NCBI RefSeq assembly: GCF_024138165.1
Contig: NZ_CP100000.1
Location: 930,001-994,000 of the forward strand
Direction of reading: 5' to 3'
DNA from: Halorussus vallis
GTDB taxonomy: Archaea > Halobacteriota > Halobacteria > Halobacteriales > Haladaptataceae
DNA length: 64,000 nucleotides
Made by a program: the position numbers and the translations under genes. The notes under the pieces are model-generated. The model was not told the DNA's origin and ran no database searches. It saw only the letters and a list, made by a program, of their open reading frames with translations. This document shows, one piece after another, positions 33,898 through 42,172 of this stretch (the stretch's first letter is position 1; each line of letters begins with the position of its first letter).

Positions 33898-34782
33898 ATG
33901 GATTCGGGTTCGATTCCGGTTGCGGAACTCGACGGGGGGCTGGACCTACAGGCAACGCTTGAGAGCGGACAGACGTTCCTCTGGCGGCGCCCCGACGAGC
34001 GGATGTACGCGGACGCCGACCCCTCCGGCGGGTCGGCGTGGTACCACACGGTGGCCGACGGCGAGGTGGTGCGGGTCCGCCAACGCGACGGCCTGCTGGA
34101 GTGGGAGGCGACGACCGACGCCGAATCACTGCTGGTCGACCGCCTGCGCCTGGACGACGACCTCCCGGAAATCTTCGATCGAATCCCCGACGATCGACTG
34201 CTGGCGGAAGCCCGCGAGCGTTACCCCGGACTCCGCATCGTCAACGACCCCTTCTTCCCGTGTCTGGTTTCGTTCATCTGCTCGGCCCAGATGCGGGTCG
34301 AGCGCATCCACGAGATGCAGACAGCGCTCGCCCGGGAGTTCGGCGAAACCGTCGCGTTCGACGGTCGAACGTACCACCGGTTCCCGACGCCCGAGCGACT
34401 CGCGGCCACCACCGAGGCCGAACTCCGCGAGTTAGGATTGGGCTACCGCGCGCCCTACGTGCAACGCTCGGCGGAACTGCTGGCCACCGGCGAGGTCGAC
34501 GAGTCGGACGTCCGCGACCTCCCCTACCAGGAGGCCCGCGAGGCGGTTCAGGCGTTCGTCGGCGTCGGCGACAAGGTGGCGGACTGCGTGCTGATGTTCT
34601 CGCTGGGCTACCTGGAGGCGGTGCCACTCGACACCTGGATTCGGACCGCCATCGAGGAGTACTACCCCCACTGCGAGAAGGGGTCGTACGCCGAAACCTC
34701 CGACGCGATTCGCGCGGAGTTCGGCGGCGAGTACGCGGGCTACGCCCAGACGTACGTCTTCCACTACCTCCGGAACCGATAG
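33898..34782 (+). CDS. ogg: 8-oxoguanine DNA glycosylase/AP lyase
   Basis: The 294-residue protein is an HhH-GPD DNA glycosylase of the OGG1 type, removing 8-oxoguanine from DNA. The N-terminal region (DLQATLESGQTFLWRRPDE) matches the OGG1 N-domain. The catalytic helix-hairpin-helix is GVGDKVADCVLMFSLGYLEAVPLDTW, with Lys226 as the likely nucleophile and Asp245 as the catalytic acid. FICSAQMRVERIHEMQTALAREFG is the typical preceding helix. I use the ATG at 33898 (MDSGSIPVAELDGGLD); the ATG at 33841 would add a 19-residue basic leader. The last two codons and the stop are duplicated in tandem just downstream (34771-34827). Confidence 0.93.
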   Translation: MDSGSIPVAELDGGLDLQATLESGQTFLWRRPDERMYADADPSGGSAWYHTVADGEVVRVRQRDGLLEWEATTDAESLLVDRLRLDDDLPEIFDRIPDDRLLAEARERYPGLRIVNDPFFPCLVSFICSAQMRVERIHEMQTALAREFGETVAFDGRTYHRFPTPERLAATTEAELRELGLGYRAPYVQRSAELLATGEVDESDVRDLPYQEAREAVQAFVGVGDKVADCVLMFSLGYLEAVPLDTWIRTAIEEYYPHCEKGSYAETSDAIRAEFGGEYAGYAQTYVFHYLRNR

Positions 34783-34827
34783 CCGTCCCGTCGAACCTTC
34801 GGAACCGATAACCGTCCCGGTCGACCG
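34771..34827. repeat. 29-bp tandem duplication at the end of the glycosylase gene
   Basis: The segment starting CGGAACCGATAGCCGTCCCG at 34771 is repeated with few changes from 34800. The first copy encodes Arg-Asn-Arg and the stop; the second is non-coding. It is a simple local duplication. Confidence 0.75.
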
Positions 34828-34884
34828 GACCCTGTTCCGACCGAACCCCTTTGGAAGGGGACGACGAACCCCGAAGGTGGAACC

Positions 34885-35193
34885 ATGTCCGACGAAAGCG
34901 AACGCGCGACCGACGCCGACGACCGGACGAGAGCCCACGTCTTCGTCTCCGGGAAGGTCCAGGGCGTCTACTACCGGGCGAACACCCGCGATACGGCCCG
35001 GGAGAAGGGCGTCAACGGCTGGGTGCAGAACCTCTCGGACGGCCGGGTCGAAGCCGTCTTCGAAGGTCCCGAGGATGCGGTATCCGAGATGGTCGAGTGG
35101 TGCCACTCCGGCAGTCCCGCCGCCGACGTCGAGGACGTCGAGGTCGAGTACGGCGACCCCGAGGGCGAGGACGGCTTCCGGATTCGGCGGTAG
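34885..35193 (+). CDS. acyP: Acylphosphatase
   Basis: The 102-residue protein hydrolyses acyl phosphates. The signature VSGKVQGVYYRANTRDTAREKGVNGWVQNLSDGRVEAVFEGPEDAVSEMVEWCHSGSP includes the catalytic Arg of VYYRANT and the Asn of GWVQNLSDG. An acidic 16-residue N-terminal extension (MSDESERATDADDRTR) is typical of haloarchaeal proteins. The ATG at 34885 is preceded by GGTGG at a suitable distance. It is likely the first gene before the small gene at 35285. Confidence 0.93.
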   Translation: MSDESERATDADDRTRAHVFVSGKVQGVYYRANTRDTAREKGVNGWVQNLSDGRVEAVFEGPEDAVSEMVEWCHSGSPAADVEDVEVEYGDPEGEDGFRIRR

Positions 35194-35284
35194 GCCGGCC
35201 GATTCGGGGCCGGGGGACGACCCGGACGTCGGCCCCGGGCCAGCACGACTTTCCGCGTCAGTCACGAACTACCCCCGGTTAGCC

Positions 35285-35719
35285 ATGCGCGAGAACACCC
35301 CAGAGCTCGGCGTCGAACTGCGAGGCACCGACACCGAACCCCTCCCGCAGGGGACCGGCGGCGAGGGAACGGACCCGGGCGAACAGACCGTCCTCCTGGT
35401 CGCCGTTCCGGTAGTGAACCCGCAGTCGAACACCCGCGACTCGGCGGTCGACGACGGCGACCTGGTCGGCCGGATTCCGGTGGCGAACGCCGACACGCCC
35501 TGCGCCGACGAACTGCTCGACGCGGCCGCCGTCACCGTGCTCGAAGAGCGCGTGACGGCGTACTACCCCCGCGGGGACGAGGTCACCGCGCTCGTGTGGG
35601 AGGCGTCGACCGACGAGTGGCGGTGCCAGGAGTGGGAGTCCGACGGCGACTTCGAGGTTCAGGCGGGCCGCCGCGACGACGACGAGGCGGTCCTGTGGGA
35701 GCGCGGCGAACCGGCCTAA
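35285..35719 (+). CDS. Haloarchaeal hypothetical protein, 144 aa
   Basis: An acidic soluble protein starts at ATG 35285 (MRENTPELGVELRGTDTEPLPQG). The middle has TVLLVAVPVVNPQSNTRDSAVDDGDLVGRIPVANADTPCADELLDAAAVTVLEERVTAYYPRG and the end has VTALVWEASTDEWRCQEWESDGDFEVQAGRRDDD. It reads as a compact domain of unknown function with no known catalytic motif. It follows the acylphosphatase gene on the same strand after about 90 bp. Confidence 0.7.
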   Translation: MRENTPELGVELRGTDTEPLPQGTGGEGTDPGEQTVLLVAVPVVNPQSNTRDSAVDDGDLVGRIPVANADTPCADELLDAAAVTVLEERVTAYYPRGDEVTALVWEASTDEWRCQEWESDGDFEVQAGRRDDDEAVLWERGEPA

Positions 35720-35852
35720 TTCGTCTGCGGGACTCGCAGACTCTTTTTCCGACCCGACGCCGCGTTACCGCGAGAAGGATGCCTGTCCGTTCGATGACGA
35801 CGTGCGGTTCCGAAAAGAAGCGCGGAGTCCGTCGACTCGGAGTTTCTCGCCC

Positions 35853-37217
35853 TCAGTACTGGTTGTCGTGACGGCTTCCCTCGCTGTGGATGTTCTCCTC
35901 TCGGCCCTCGAACTGTCCGGGGCGGTCGCTCGGGTACATCGCGTTGTCGTCGATTTCGCCGCCCTGGGACCGTCGCGTCCCGACGTCCGGGGCGCGACGC
36001 TGTTCCTGCTGGGACATGCCGAAGTCCGGTTGCTGGGTGCCGACGTCGCGGCTCCGTGACTCGGCGTTCTGCCGGGACTGCTGGCCGCGGCCGCGGGACT
36101 GACGCTCGCCGTACTCGGGGCTCCCCCGGCCAGTTTGGCTCGTCTGGCCGGTCTGGAATCCCGACGGGCCGGCGCGTTCGACGCCGCCAGAGCGACCCTG
36201 CTCGCGTCGCTCGGACTGCCGGAACGAGTCCTGCGGCGTCGGCTCGGACTGGAACCGGCCCGCCGACTGCTCGTAGTCGGTCCGACCCTCGGTCGTCTGC
36301 CGGGACTGCTCCAACCGCCGGGAGTACGAGCGGTCCTCGGTCGGCTGCTGGTGTGGCTGTTTCGACGGGGTGGGCTGCCCGGCCTGCTGGTACTGCTGAG
36401 ACTGGCCGGGCCGGACCTCGCCCGAGTGGGACCCTTCGAGGCGCGACTGCTCGGTCCGGGACTGTTCGGGACTGAACTGCGACCCCGCAGAACCCCCGCG
36501 AGAGCGCCCGGAGGTGTAACGGGACCCCGAACTCCGCCGGGACTGGTCCTGCTGGCGCTGCTGGCCGGACTGGCCCTGCTGGCCGTACTGGTTCGGCTGG
36601 CGCGAGGACGCCCGTTGCTCGGAAACGTGTTGCTGCTGGGGCGACGGCTGGGTCTGCCGGCCCTGTTGCTGGGACTCCTGCTGGCCGGACTGACCCTGTT
36701 GACCGTACTGATTCTGCCGGCCGTACTCCTCCTGCGGACCGTACTGGCCCTGAGAGCCGGTACCCTGCTGGGCGAACTGCTGGCGGTTCACGTCTGGCTG
36801 GCGGCGATGACCTTGGTCGTGACGGGATTCGCCGCCGTAGGCGTAGTTCTCCGCGCTCCCCTGGGGAACCTGCTGGCTCTGCTGGCCCTGCGGGCGTCCC
36901 TGCTGGGTCCCGGCGTCTCGCGGCTGTCGACCCTGCTGCTGTCGGTCGACCGCCTGCTGGCCCTGCGGTCGTCGGGCGTGGCTCTGTTCGTGGCGGGACT
37001 CCCCGCCGTATTCGAGGTTGTGTCGGCTCCCCTGCGGCGGTTGCTGGCCGCCTCCCGTCTGACCGCCGCCACCCTGCGGGCCGGCGGGAATCAACACTTC
37101 CTCGCCCTGCAGGCGCTCTTTGACTTCCTCCTCGACGTTCCGACCGCGTCGGTCGTCTCCGCGTCGGTTCTCTCGTCCGGGCTCTCGTCGGCCTGCTCGG
37201 TAACGGTCGTCGCTCAT
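35853..37217 (-). CDS. Very large disordered Gln/Arg/Ser/Gly-rich protein
   Basis: The 454-residue protein starts at ATG 37217 (MSDDRYRAGRREPGRENRRGDDRRGRNVEEEVKERLQ). After about 40 residues it becomes almost pure low complexity, dominated by Q, S, R, G and Y. It resembles prion-like or RNA-binding-type disordered regions. Recurrent blocks are YGGESRHEQSH and YGGESRHDQGH, QNQYGQQGQSGQQ twice, and a tail SEGSRHDNQY that echoes the first block. Only the N-terminal ERLQGEEVLIPAG segment looks ordered. The leader GGGGGATTCACCA before the ATG closely matches that of the gene at 30190. The function is unknown. Confidence 0.75.
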   Translation of the reverse strand: MSDDRYRAGRREPGRENRRGDDRRGRNVEEEVKERLQGEEVLIPAGPQGGGGQTGGGQQPPQGSRHNLEYGGESRHEQSHARRPQGQQAVDRQQQGRQPRDAGTQQGRPQGQQSQQVPQGSAENYAYGGESRHDQGHRRQPDVNRQQFAQQGTGSQGQYGPQEEYGRQNQYGQQGQSGQQESQQQGRQTQPSPQQQHVSEQRASSRQPNQYGQQGQSGQQRQQDQSRRSSGSRYTSGRSRGGSAGSQFSPEQSRTEQSRLEGSHSGEVRPGQSQQYQQAGQPTPSKQPHQQPTEDRSYSRRLEQSRQTTEGRTDYEQSAGRFQSEPTPQDSFRQSERREQGRSGGVERAGPSGFQTGQTSQTGRGSPEYGERQSRGRGQQSRQNAESRSRDVGTQQPDFGMSQQEQRRAPDVGTRRSQGGEIDDNAMYPSDRPGQFEGREENIHSEGSRHDNQY

Positions 37218-37395
37218 TGGTGAATCCCCCGCCGGGTACCAGGCCGCGGGCATCCTTATCCGTGCTGGCCAGTCGAATTCGGCGGGCGAATCGCCGTCGA
37301 GTTTCGAGGTAACGTCGCCGTCGGAGGCGATGTCACACCGACGCCGTCGGGGCCCGACGGCAGGCTTTAACGCGCTCCCGCTCGAACGCCCCGAC

Positions 37396-38838
37396 ATGAT
37401 AACCGCAGAGCGGATGGCGCAGGTCGACCGGAACGCCGCCGCGCTCGGCGTCCCCCAGAAGCAGTTGATGGAGTCGAGCGGCAACGCCGTCGCCCGGGAG
37501 GTCCGGGCGGTCGCCGACCCCGGCGCGCGAGTCGCCATCGTCGCCGGGCGGGGCAACAACGGCGGCGACGGCTTCGTCGCCGCCCGGTTCCTCGAAGACT
37601 ACGACGTCTCCGTCCACCTGCTGGGCCGCCCGGAGTCAATCGCGACCGACATCGCCCGCGAGAACTGGGACGCGCTCGGCGAGGCGGACTACGACCGCGA
37701 GGCGGTCGGCGACTCCCGGAGCTTCGACCTCCCCGACTGCGACGTGGTGGTCGACGCGATGCTCGGCACCGGAGTGACCGGCGCGCTCCGCGAACCCGAG
37801 GCCACCGCGGCCCAGGCGATGAACCAGTCGACGGCGACGGTGGTCGCCGTCGACGTCCCCTCGGGCGTGAACGCCGACACCGGCGAGGCAGAGGGCGTCG
37901 CGGTCGACGCCGACCGCGTGGTCACCTTCCACGATAACAAACCCGGACTCTCGGACCTCGACGCCGAGGTCACCGTGGCGGACATCGGCATCCCCGCGGC
38001 CGCCGAGCGCCGACTCGGACCGGGCGACCTCCGGCCGGTCCGGCAAGCCCACGAGGCCGAGGACTCCCGGGCTTACGTCGTCGGCGGCGGCCCCTTCACG
38101 GGCGCGCCCGCGCTGGCGGCCCAGGCGGCCCTGAGAGCCGGCGCGAACCTCTCGTTCGTCGCCGCACCCGAGACGGTCGCGGGCCGGATTCAGGGCTACG
38201 CCGAGGACCTCATCGTCCAGTCGTACGACGGCGACCGACTCACCCCCGACCGGGTCGACGACCTGGTCGACACCGCCGAGAGCTACGACGACGTGGTGGT
38301 GCTCGGGCCGGGCCTCGGCAACGCCGACGAGACGCTGGCGGCCGCCGAGCGGTTCCTCGAATCGTTCTCGGGTCGGGCGGTCGTCGACGCCGACGCGCTC
38401 GCGGTCATCCCCGACCTCGACACCGACGCCACGCTGGTCTGCACGCCCAACGTCAAGGAACTCGGCAAGATGGGCGGTCCCGAGATCGAGCGCGGCGAGG
38501 ACCTCGCCGCGCACGCAGACGAGATAGAGTCGTTCGCGGCCGACCTCGGCCACGTCGTCGTCGCGAAGGCGAAGGCCGACGTGGTCTCGGACGGCGAGGA
38601 AACCCGCGTCTGCCACGCGGGGACGCCCGGGATGGCGGTCGGCGGCACCGGCGACCTGCTGGCGGGCACGACGGCGGGCCTGCTGGCGAGCCACGACCCC
38701 TTCGAGTCGGCGTGCATGGCCACCTACGCCAACGGTCGGGCGGCCGAACTGCTGGACGACGAGCGCCACGACGGCCTGCTCGCCTCGGACATGTTGGACG
38801 CGCTGCCGCGGGCGCTGTGGGGTGATTCCGATGAGTGA
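37396..38838 (+). CDS. nnr: Bifunctional NAD(P)HX epimerase/dehydratase
   Basis: The 480-residue protein repairs hydrated NADH/NADPH. The N-terminal epimerase half (about 1-215) has VAIVAGRGNNGGDGFVAARFL and VVDAMLGTGVTGALREP, VAVDVPSGVNADTGEA. The C-terminal dehydratase half (about 225-480) is ribokinase-like, with GPFTGAPALAAQAALRAGANLSFV, LGPGLGNADETL and AGTPGMAVGGTGDLLAGTTAGLLA for ATP/ADP. Both halves are complete. The ATG at 37396 (MITAERMAQVDRNAAALG) is the family start. Its last codons overlap moaC by 8 bp, so the two are co-transcribed. Confidence 0.95.
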   Translation: MITAERMAQVDRNAAALGVPQKQLMESSGNAVAREVRAVADPGARVAIVAGRGNNGGDGFVAARFLEDYDVSVHLLGRPESIATDIARENWDALGEADYDREAVGDSRSFDLPDCDVVVDAMLGTGVTGALREPEATAAQAMNQSTATVVAVDVPSGVNADTGEAEGVAVDADRVVTFHDNKPGLSDLDAEVTVADIGIPAAAERRLGPGDLRPVRQAHEAEDSRAYVVGGGPFTGAPALAAQAALRAGANLSFVAAPETVAGRIQGYAEDLIVQSYDGDRLTPDRVDDLVDTAESYDDVVVLGPGLGNADETLAAAERFLESFSGRAVVDADALAVIPDLDTDATLVCTPNVKELGKMGGPEIERGEDLAAHADEIESFAADLGHVVVAKAKADVVSDGEETRVCHAGTPGMAVGGTGDLLAGTTAGLLASHDPFESACMATYANGRAAELLDDERHDGLLASDMLDALPRALWGDSDE

Positions 38839-39373
38839 AGGCGGCGAGGACGGCGAGGCGGGCGAGGGAGACGAGTCGGCGGAACTCACCCACACCGACG
38901 AGGCGGGCGAGGTTCAGATGGTCGACGTGGGCGAGAAGCCCGACACCCGCCGGCGAGCGGTCGCGGCGGGCGAGATCAACCTCCAACCGGAAACCGTCGA
39001 GGCGATTCGGGACGACGCCCTCGGGAAGGGCGACGTGCTCGCGACCGCCCGGGTCGGCGCGGTCCAGGCGGTCAAGCACACCTGGGAGACCATCCCGATG
39101 TGCCACCAGATTCCCATCACCAACGTCGAAACCAGCTTTGACCTCTACGACGAGCGCGTCACCCTGGAGGTCGCGGTCGAAACCACCGGGAAGACGGGGT
39201 GCGAGATGGAGGCCCTGGAGGGCGTGACCACGGGCCTGAACGTGGTGTGGGACATGGTGAAGGCGGCCGAGAAGAACGACGACGGCCAGTACCCCGACAC
39301 GTCCATCGACCGGGTTCGCGTGGTCGAGAAGACGAAGACCGTGGTGCGAGCGGAAACCGAGACGCCGCGATAG
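38831..39373 (+). CDS. moaC: Cyclic pyranopterin monophosphate synthase MoaC
   Basis: The 180-residue protein converts the GTP-derived MoaA product into cyclic pyranopterin monophosphate, an early molybdenum cofactor step. The core (about 26-175) contains VQMVDVGEKPDTRRRAVAAGEINL, KHTWETIPMCHQIPI and KTGCEMEALEGVTTGLNVVWDMVKAAEK, the MoaC signatures with catalytic Lys and Asp residues. An acidic 25-residue N-terminal extension precedes it. The ATG at 38831 overlaps the Nnr stop, suggesting coupled translation. Confidence 0.95.
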   Translation: MSEGGEDGEAGEGDESAELTHTDEAGEVQMVDVGEKPDTRRRAVAAGEINLQPETVEAIRDDALGKGDVLATARVGAVQAVKHTWETIPMCHQIPITNVETSFDLYDERVTLEVAVETTGKTGCEMEALEGVTTGLNVVWDMVKAAEKNDDGQYPDTSIDRVRVVEKTKTVVRAETETPR

Positions 39374-39434
39374 CGCGACGGCAGTTCCGCTCGGCGGCGA
39401 ACGCTTATGCTCGCCGCGCGAGTGCGGGTCGGTG

Positions 39435-39836
39435 ATGCCGGTCGAAATCGGACGAACGACCGTTCTGGTCGACGACTACGACGCGGCGATAGCGTTCTAC
39501 ACGGAGGTGCTCGGCTTAGAAGTGCTCGCCGACACCGAACTCGAAAACGGGTTCCGGGCCGTCCACGTCGGCGACCCCGCACAGGCGCCCGTCGGCCTCT
39601 GGCTGATGGAACCGCCGAGCGACCGCGAGCGCGACCGAATCGGCGACCAGACCGGCGACGCGCCCGCGCTGGTGTTCTACACCGACGATATTCGCGAAGA
39701 GTACGAAACCCTGCGAGCGCGCGGCGTCGAGTTCCGCGACGAACCCGAGTCAGGCGAGACGGGCACGAGCGCCCACTTCGAGGACTATGCGGGCAACCAC
39801 TGCCTGCTCGTGGAGTTGCACGACGCCGACGACTGA
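39435..39836 (+). CDS. VOC-superfamily (glyoxalase-like) protein
   Basis: The 133-residue protein (MPVEIGRTTVLVDDYDAAIAFYTEVLGLEVLADTELENGFRAVHVGDPAQAPVGLWLMEP) has the beta-alpha-beta-beta-beta repeat of the vicinal-oxygen-chelate fold, repeated with ALVFYTDDIREEYETLRARGVEF and HFEDYAGNHCLLVEL. Members include glyoxalase I, dioxygenases and resistance proteins; the substrate is unknown. GTG 39432 and ATG 39435 are adjacent possible starts; I use the ATG. It converges with hflX. Confidence 0.9.
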   Translation: MPVEIGRTTVLVDDYDAAIAFYTEVLGLEVLADTELENGFRAVHVGDPAQAPVGLWLMEPPSDRERDRIGDQTGDAPALVFYTDDIREEYETLRARGVEFRDEPESGETGTSAHFEDYAGNHCLLVELHDADD

Positions 39837-39878
39837 GCGGCCCTGAAACTCACGTGGAGAAAAACGAGAACTATCTTC

Positions 39879-41174
39879 TCACGCCGACGGCGCGCTGGCG
39901 AGTTCGCCCGCCTTCGCCCGCGACTGCTGGACGATGGAGGGCCGGGCCTCGAAGTCGACCAGCACCTCGTCGTCGGCGTAGGTCACGTCCTCGACGCGGG
40001 CGTGGTCGTGAATCCACGACACCACGCTCATCGTGTCCTCGGTCATCGGCATGACGAGTCGCTCGCGCTCCCAGTCGGGGAGTTCGGCGTCGATTCTGGC
40101 CCGGAGTCCGTCGAGGTTGAGTTGCTGTTCACCGCTGACCGCGATAGGGTTCGGCGCGAGCGCGGACAGCGCCTCGGTCTTCTCGCGGAGTTCCTCGTCG
40201 GTCACGGCGTCTATCTTGTTCAACACCGTCACGATGGGCGCCTCGTTGCGCTCGTAGAGGGTGTCGTGGCTCGTGACGAGTTTCTCGCGAATCTCGTCGA
40301 TGGGTTCGCTCACGTCCACGACGAGGAGGACGAGGTCGGCGTAGTACACCGCGTCGAGGGTCGACTGGAACGACTCAACCAGCCAGTGGGGCAGGTCGGA
40401 GATGAACCCGACCGTGTCGGTCAACAGCACGTCGCGGCGCTCCATGTCCATCTTCCGGGTCGTCGTTCCCAGCGTGGTGAACAGGCGGTCCTGGGCCTCG
40501 GCGGTCGTGTCGAGGTCCGGGTGGAGGTCGTCGTTCTGGCCGAGTTCGAGGTCGGCCGCCAGGCTCTGCATCAGCGTCGACTTCCCGGCGTTGGTGTAGC
40601 CCGCCATCGCCACCAGGTCGAAGCCCGACTCCCGGCGTCGGTCCCGGCGGTCGGCCTCGGTCCGAGCGATGCGGTCGAGTTCGCCCTTGATGTTGCTGAT
40701 CTGGTCCTTGATGTCCTGCTCGCGGCTCTCGTCGTACTCGCCCAGTCCCATGAACCCCGGCCGCTCGTCGCGCTTGGCGAGGCTCGTCTTGGCCTCCGCC
40801 CGCGGGAGTTCGTAGCGCAGTTCCGCGAGTTCGACCTGGAGTTGGGCCTTCCGAGTCTGCGCCCGCTGGCCGAATATCTCGAGGATGAGCCGGAATCGGT
40901 CGACGACGCGGGTATCCTCGGGGAACTTCTGGCCGAGGTTGTACGTCTGGTACGGCCCGAGTTGGTTGTCGAAGATGACGATGCCGGCGCCCGTCTCGGC
41001 GACAGCGGCGGCTATCTCGTCGGCCTTGCCCTCCCCGACCTGGTGCGCGGCGTCCTCCTCGCGCGTCTGGGTGAACACGTCGGCGACCTCGTAACCCGCA
41101 GCGCGGGCGAGGTCGCAGATCTCTTCGGTGTCGGGCGTTCCGGAGTCGACTCGCTTGACGATTATCGCTTTCAT
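39879..41174 (-). CDS. hflX: Ribosome-associated GTPase HflX
   Basis: The 431-residue protein contains the HflX N-terminal domain (ADEIAAAVAETGAGIVIFDNQLGPYQTYNLGQKF... with the conserved KAQLQVELAELRYELPR) and a G domain with GYTNAGKSTLMQSL (P loop), DTVGFISDLPHWLVESFQSTLD (G3) and NKID (G4). HflX rescues or splits ribosomes under stress in bacteria; the archaeal role is less clear. The ATG at 41174 overlaps the stop of the upstream gene (ATGA), so the pair is an operon. Confidence 0.95.
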   Translation of the reverse strand: MKAIIVKRVDSGTPDTEEICDLARAAGYEVADVFTQTREEDAAHQVGEGKADEIAAAVAETGAGIVIFDNQLGPYQTYNLGQKFPEDTRVVDRFRLILEIFGQRAQTRKAQLQVELAELRYELPRAEAKTSLAKRDERPGFMGLGEYDESREQDIKDQISNIKGELDRIARTEADRRDRRRESGFDLVAMAGYTNAGKSTLMQSLAADLELGQNDDLHPDLDTTAEAQDRLFTTLGTTTRKMDMERRDVLLTDTVGFISDLPHWLVESFQSTLDAVYYADLVLLVVDVSEPIDEIREKLVTSHDTLYERNEAPIVTVLNKIDAVTDEELREKTEALSALAPNPIAVSGEQQLNLDGLRARIDAELPDWERERLVMPMTEDTMSVVSWIHDHARVEDVTYADDEVLVDFEARPSIVQQSRAKAGELASAPSA

Positions 41175-41527
41175 AGGAGCAGTTTTCGGGCGGCGTACGC
41201 GGCGTGGTGTGCGACCTGCACTGTCTCGCGCTCGGCTATGCTCTCGACGTACTTGAACGTCGGGACGAGGAACTGTTCGACCCTGAGTTCGGGTTCTTCG
41301 TAGAACTCGCCGCGCTCGGCGACGACGGGACCCGACGGCGGTTCGGGGAGTTCCTCGACGGCCTCGGCGACGACGCCGGCGACATCCTCGAAGGTCGGCT
41401 CGCTTCGGCTGATGGAAAAGCCCATCCCCCTCACGCTCCGGAGGTGGGCGGTGCCGACGGCGGCGTGGACCGCAGAGGCGACCATGAGGTACTCGCCGTT
41501 CTCCTCGTGGCGACCGCTGATGTCCAC
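41171..41527 (-). CDS. DUF2209-family protein
   Basis: The 118-residue protein starts with GTG at 41527 (VDISGRHEENGEYLMVASAVHAAVGTAHLRSVRGMGFSISRSEPTFEDVAGVVAEAVEELPEPPSGPVVAERG). I recognise it as the archaeal DUF2209 family, which resembles RNase H-like folds but lacks an assigned activity. The chain ends VQVAHHAAYAARKLLL. In-frame codons upstream reach a stop without another good start. It precedes hflX with a 4-bp overlap. A 15-codon ORF (41538-41585) ending just before the GTG might act as a leader peptide, but I cannot show that. Confidence 0.85.
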   Translation of the reverse strand: MDISGRHEENGEYLMVASAVHAAVGTAHLRSVRGMGFSISRSEPTFEDVAGVVAEAVEELPEPPSGPVVAERGEFYEEPELRVEQFLVPTFKYVESIAERETVQVAHHAAYAARKLLL

Positions 41528-41761
41528 GCCGACGACCTCAGCCTCGCCGGCCCTTCACCTCGATTCTGCCGGCCGCGTTGCCCATAGCCGCGGGTACGGT
41601 ACCCTCCCATTTCAATCGCACGCGAACCGTCCGCCATCCGACAGGAAACGCGCGTTTCGGTCGACACGAGCCACGAGTCGAATCGAATCGTTGCGCGATT
41701 CGGTTTAACCCCCGGTCGAGCTACCACAAAAGTCTTAACGCTCTGATGTGGCAATTGGCTC

Positions 41762-42082
41762 ATGGAAGCGGGATTAAACCCTCAACAACTCGGCCTGGAG
41801 TTCGGTTCGGGCGCGGTCGTCGGCGGCGTCGTCGGTTTCGCCGCCAAGAAGGTCGCGAAACTCATCGCCGTCATCGTCGGCATCGAACTGGCGCTGTTCA
41901 AATTCCTCGAATCGCGAGGCATACTCACCGTCGACTGGGACAAACTCACCGCCGGAATGCTGAAGGCGGGCGAAACCGCCCAGACCGGCGCGCCGCCGTC
42001 GTGGGTGATGACCATCCTCTCGACGCTCTCTATCGGCGCCGGCTTCACCGGCGGCTTTCTGCTCGGCTTCCGGAAAGGATAG
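41762..42082 (+). CDS. FUN14-family membrane protein
   Basis: The 106-residue protein has two or three hydrophobic segments with glycine zippers: LEFGSGAVVGGVVGFAAKKVAKLIAVIVGIELALFKFLESRG and the C-terminal SWVMTILSTLSIGAGFTGGFLLGFRKG. This matches the FUN14 family, mitochondrial outer membrane proteins in eukaryotes and widespread in archaea. The role in archaea is unknown. The start ATG 41762 (MEAGLNPQQLGLEFG) is correct for the family. A hairpin and T-run (42105-42134) after the gene probably end its transcript. Confidence 0.9.
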   Translation: MEAGLNPQQLGLEFGSGAVVGGVVGFAAKKVAKLIAVIVGIELALFKFLESRGILTVDWDKLTAGMLKAGETAQTGAPPSWVMTILSTLSIGAGFTGGFLLGFRKG

Positions 42083-42172
42083 TCCCCGTTCTCGCGGTCA
42101 CGGCCGGCCGTCGGCGACGGTCCCCACTTTTTTGAGAATTTTCACGACGGAGAGCGTGGCGGCGGTCGAGGG

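Noticed and set aside
36135-37223. Plus-strand frame of 362 residues rich in Leu/Val/Arg
   Set aside because: It mirrors the disordered gene at 35853-37217. The opposite strand has the sensible start, the matching leader and recurring peptide blocks.
41538-41585. 15-codon ORF (MGNAAGRIEVKGRRG) just before the DUF2209 gene
   Set aside because: Too short to support; it could be a leader peptide or the remains of a longer start, but nothing confirms translation.
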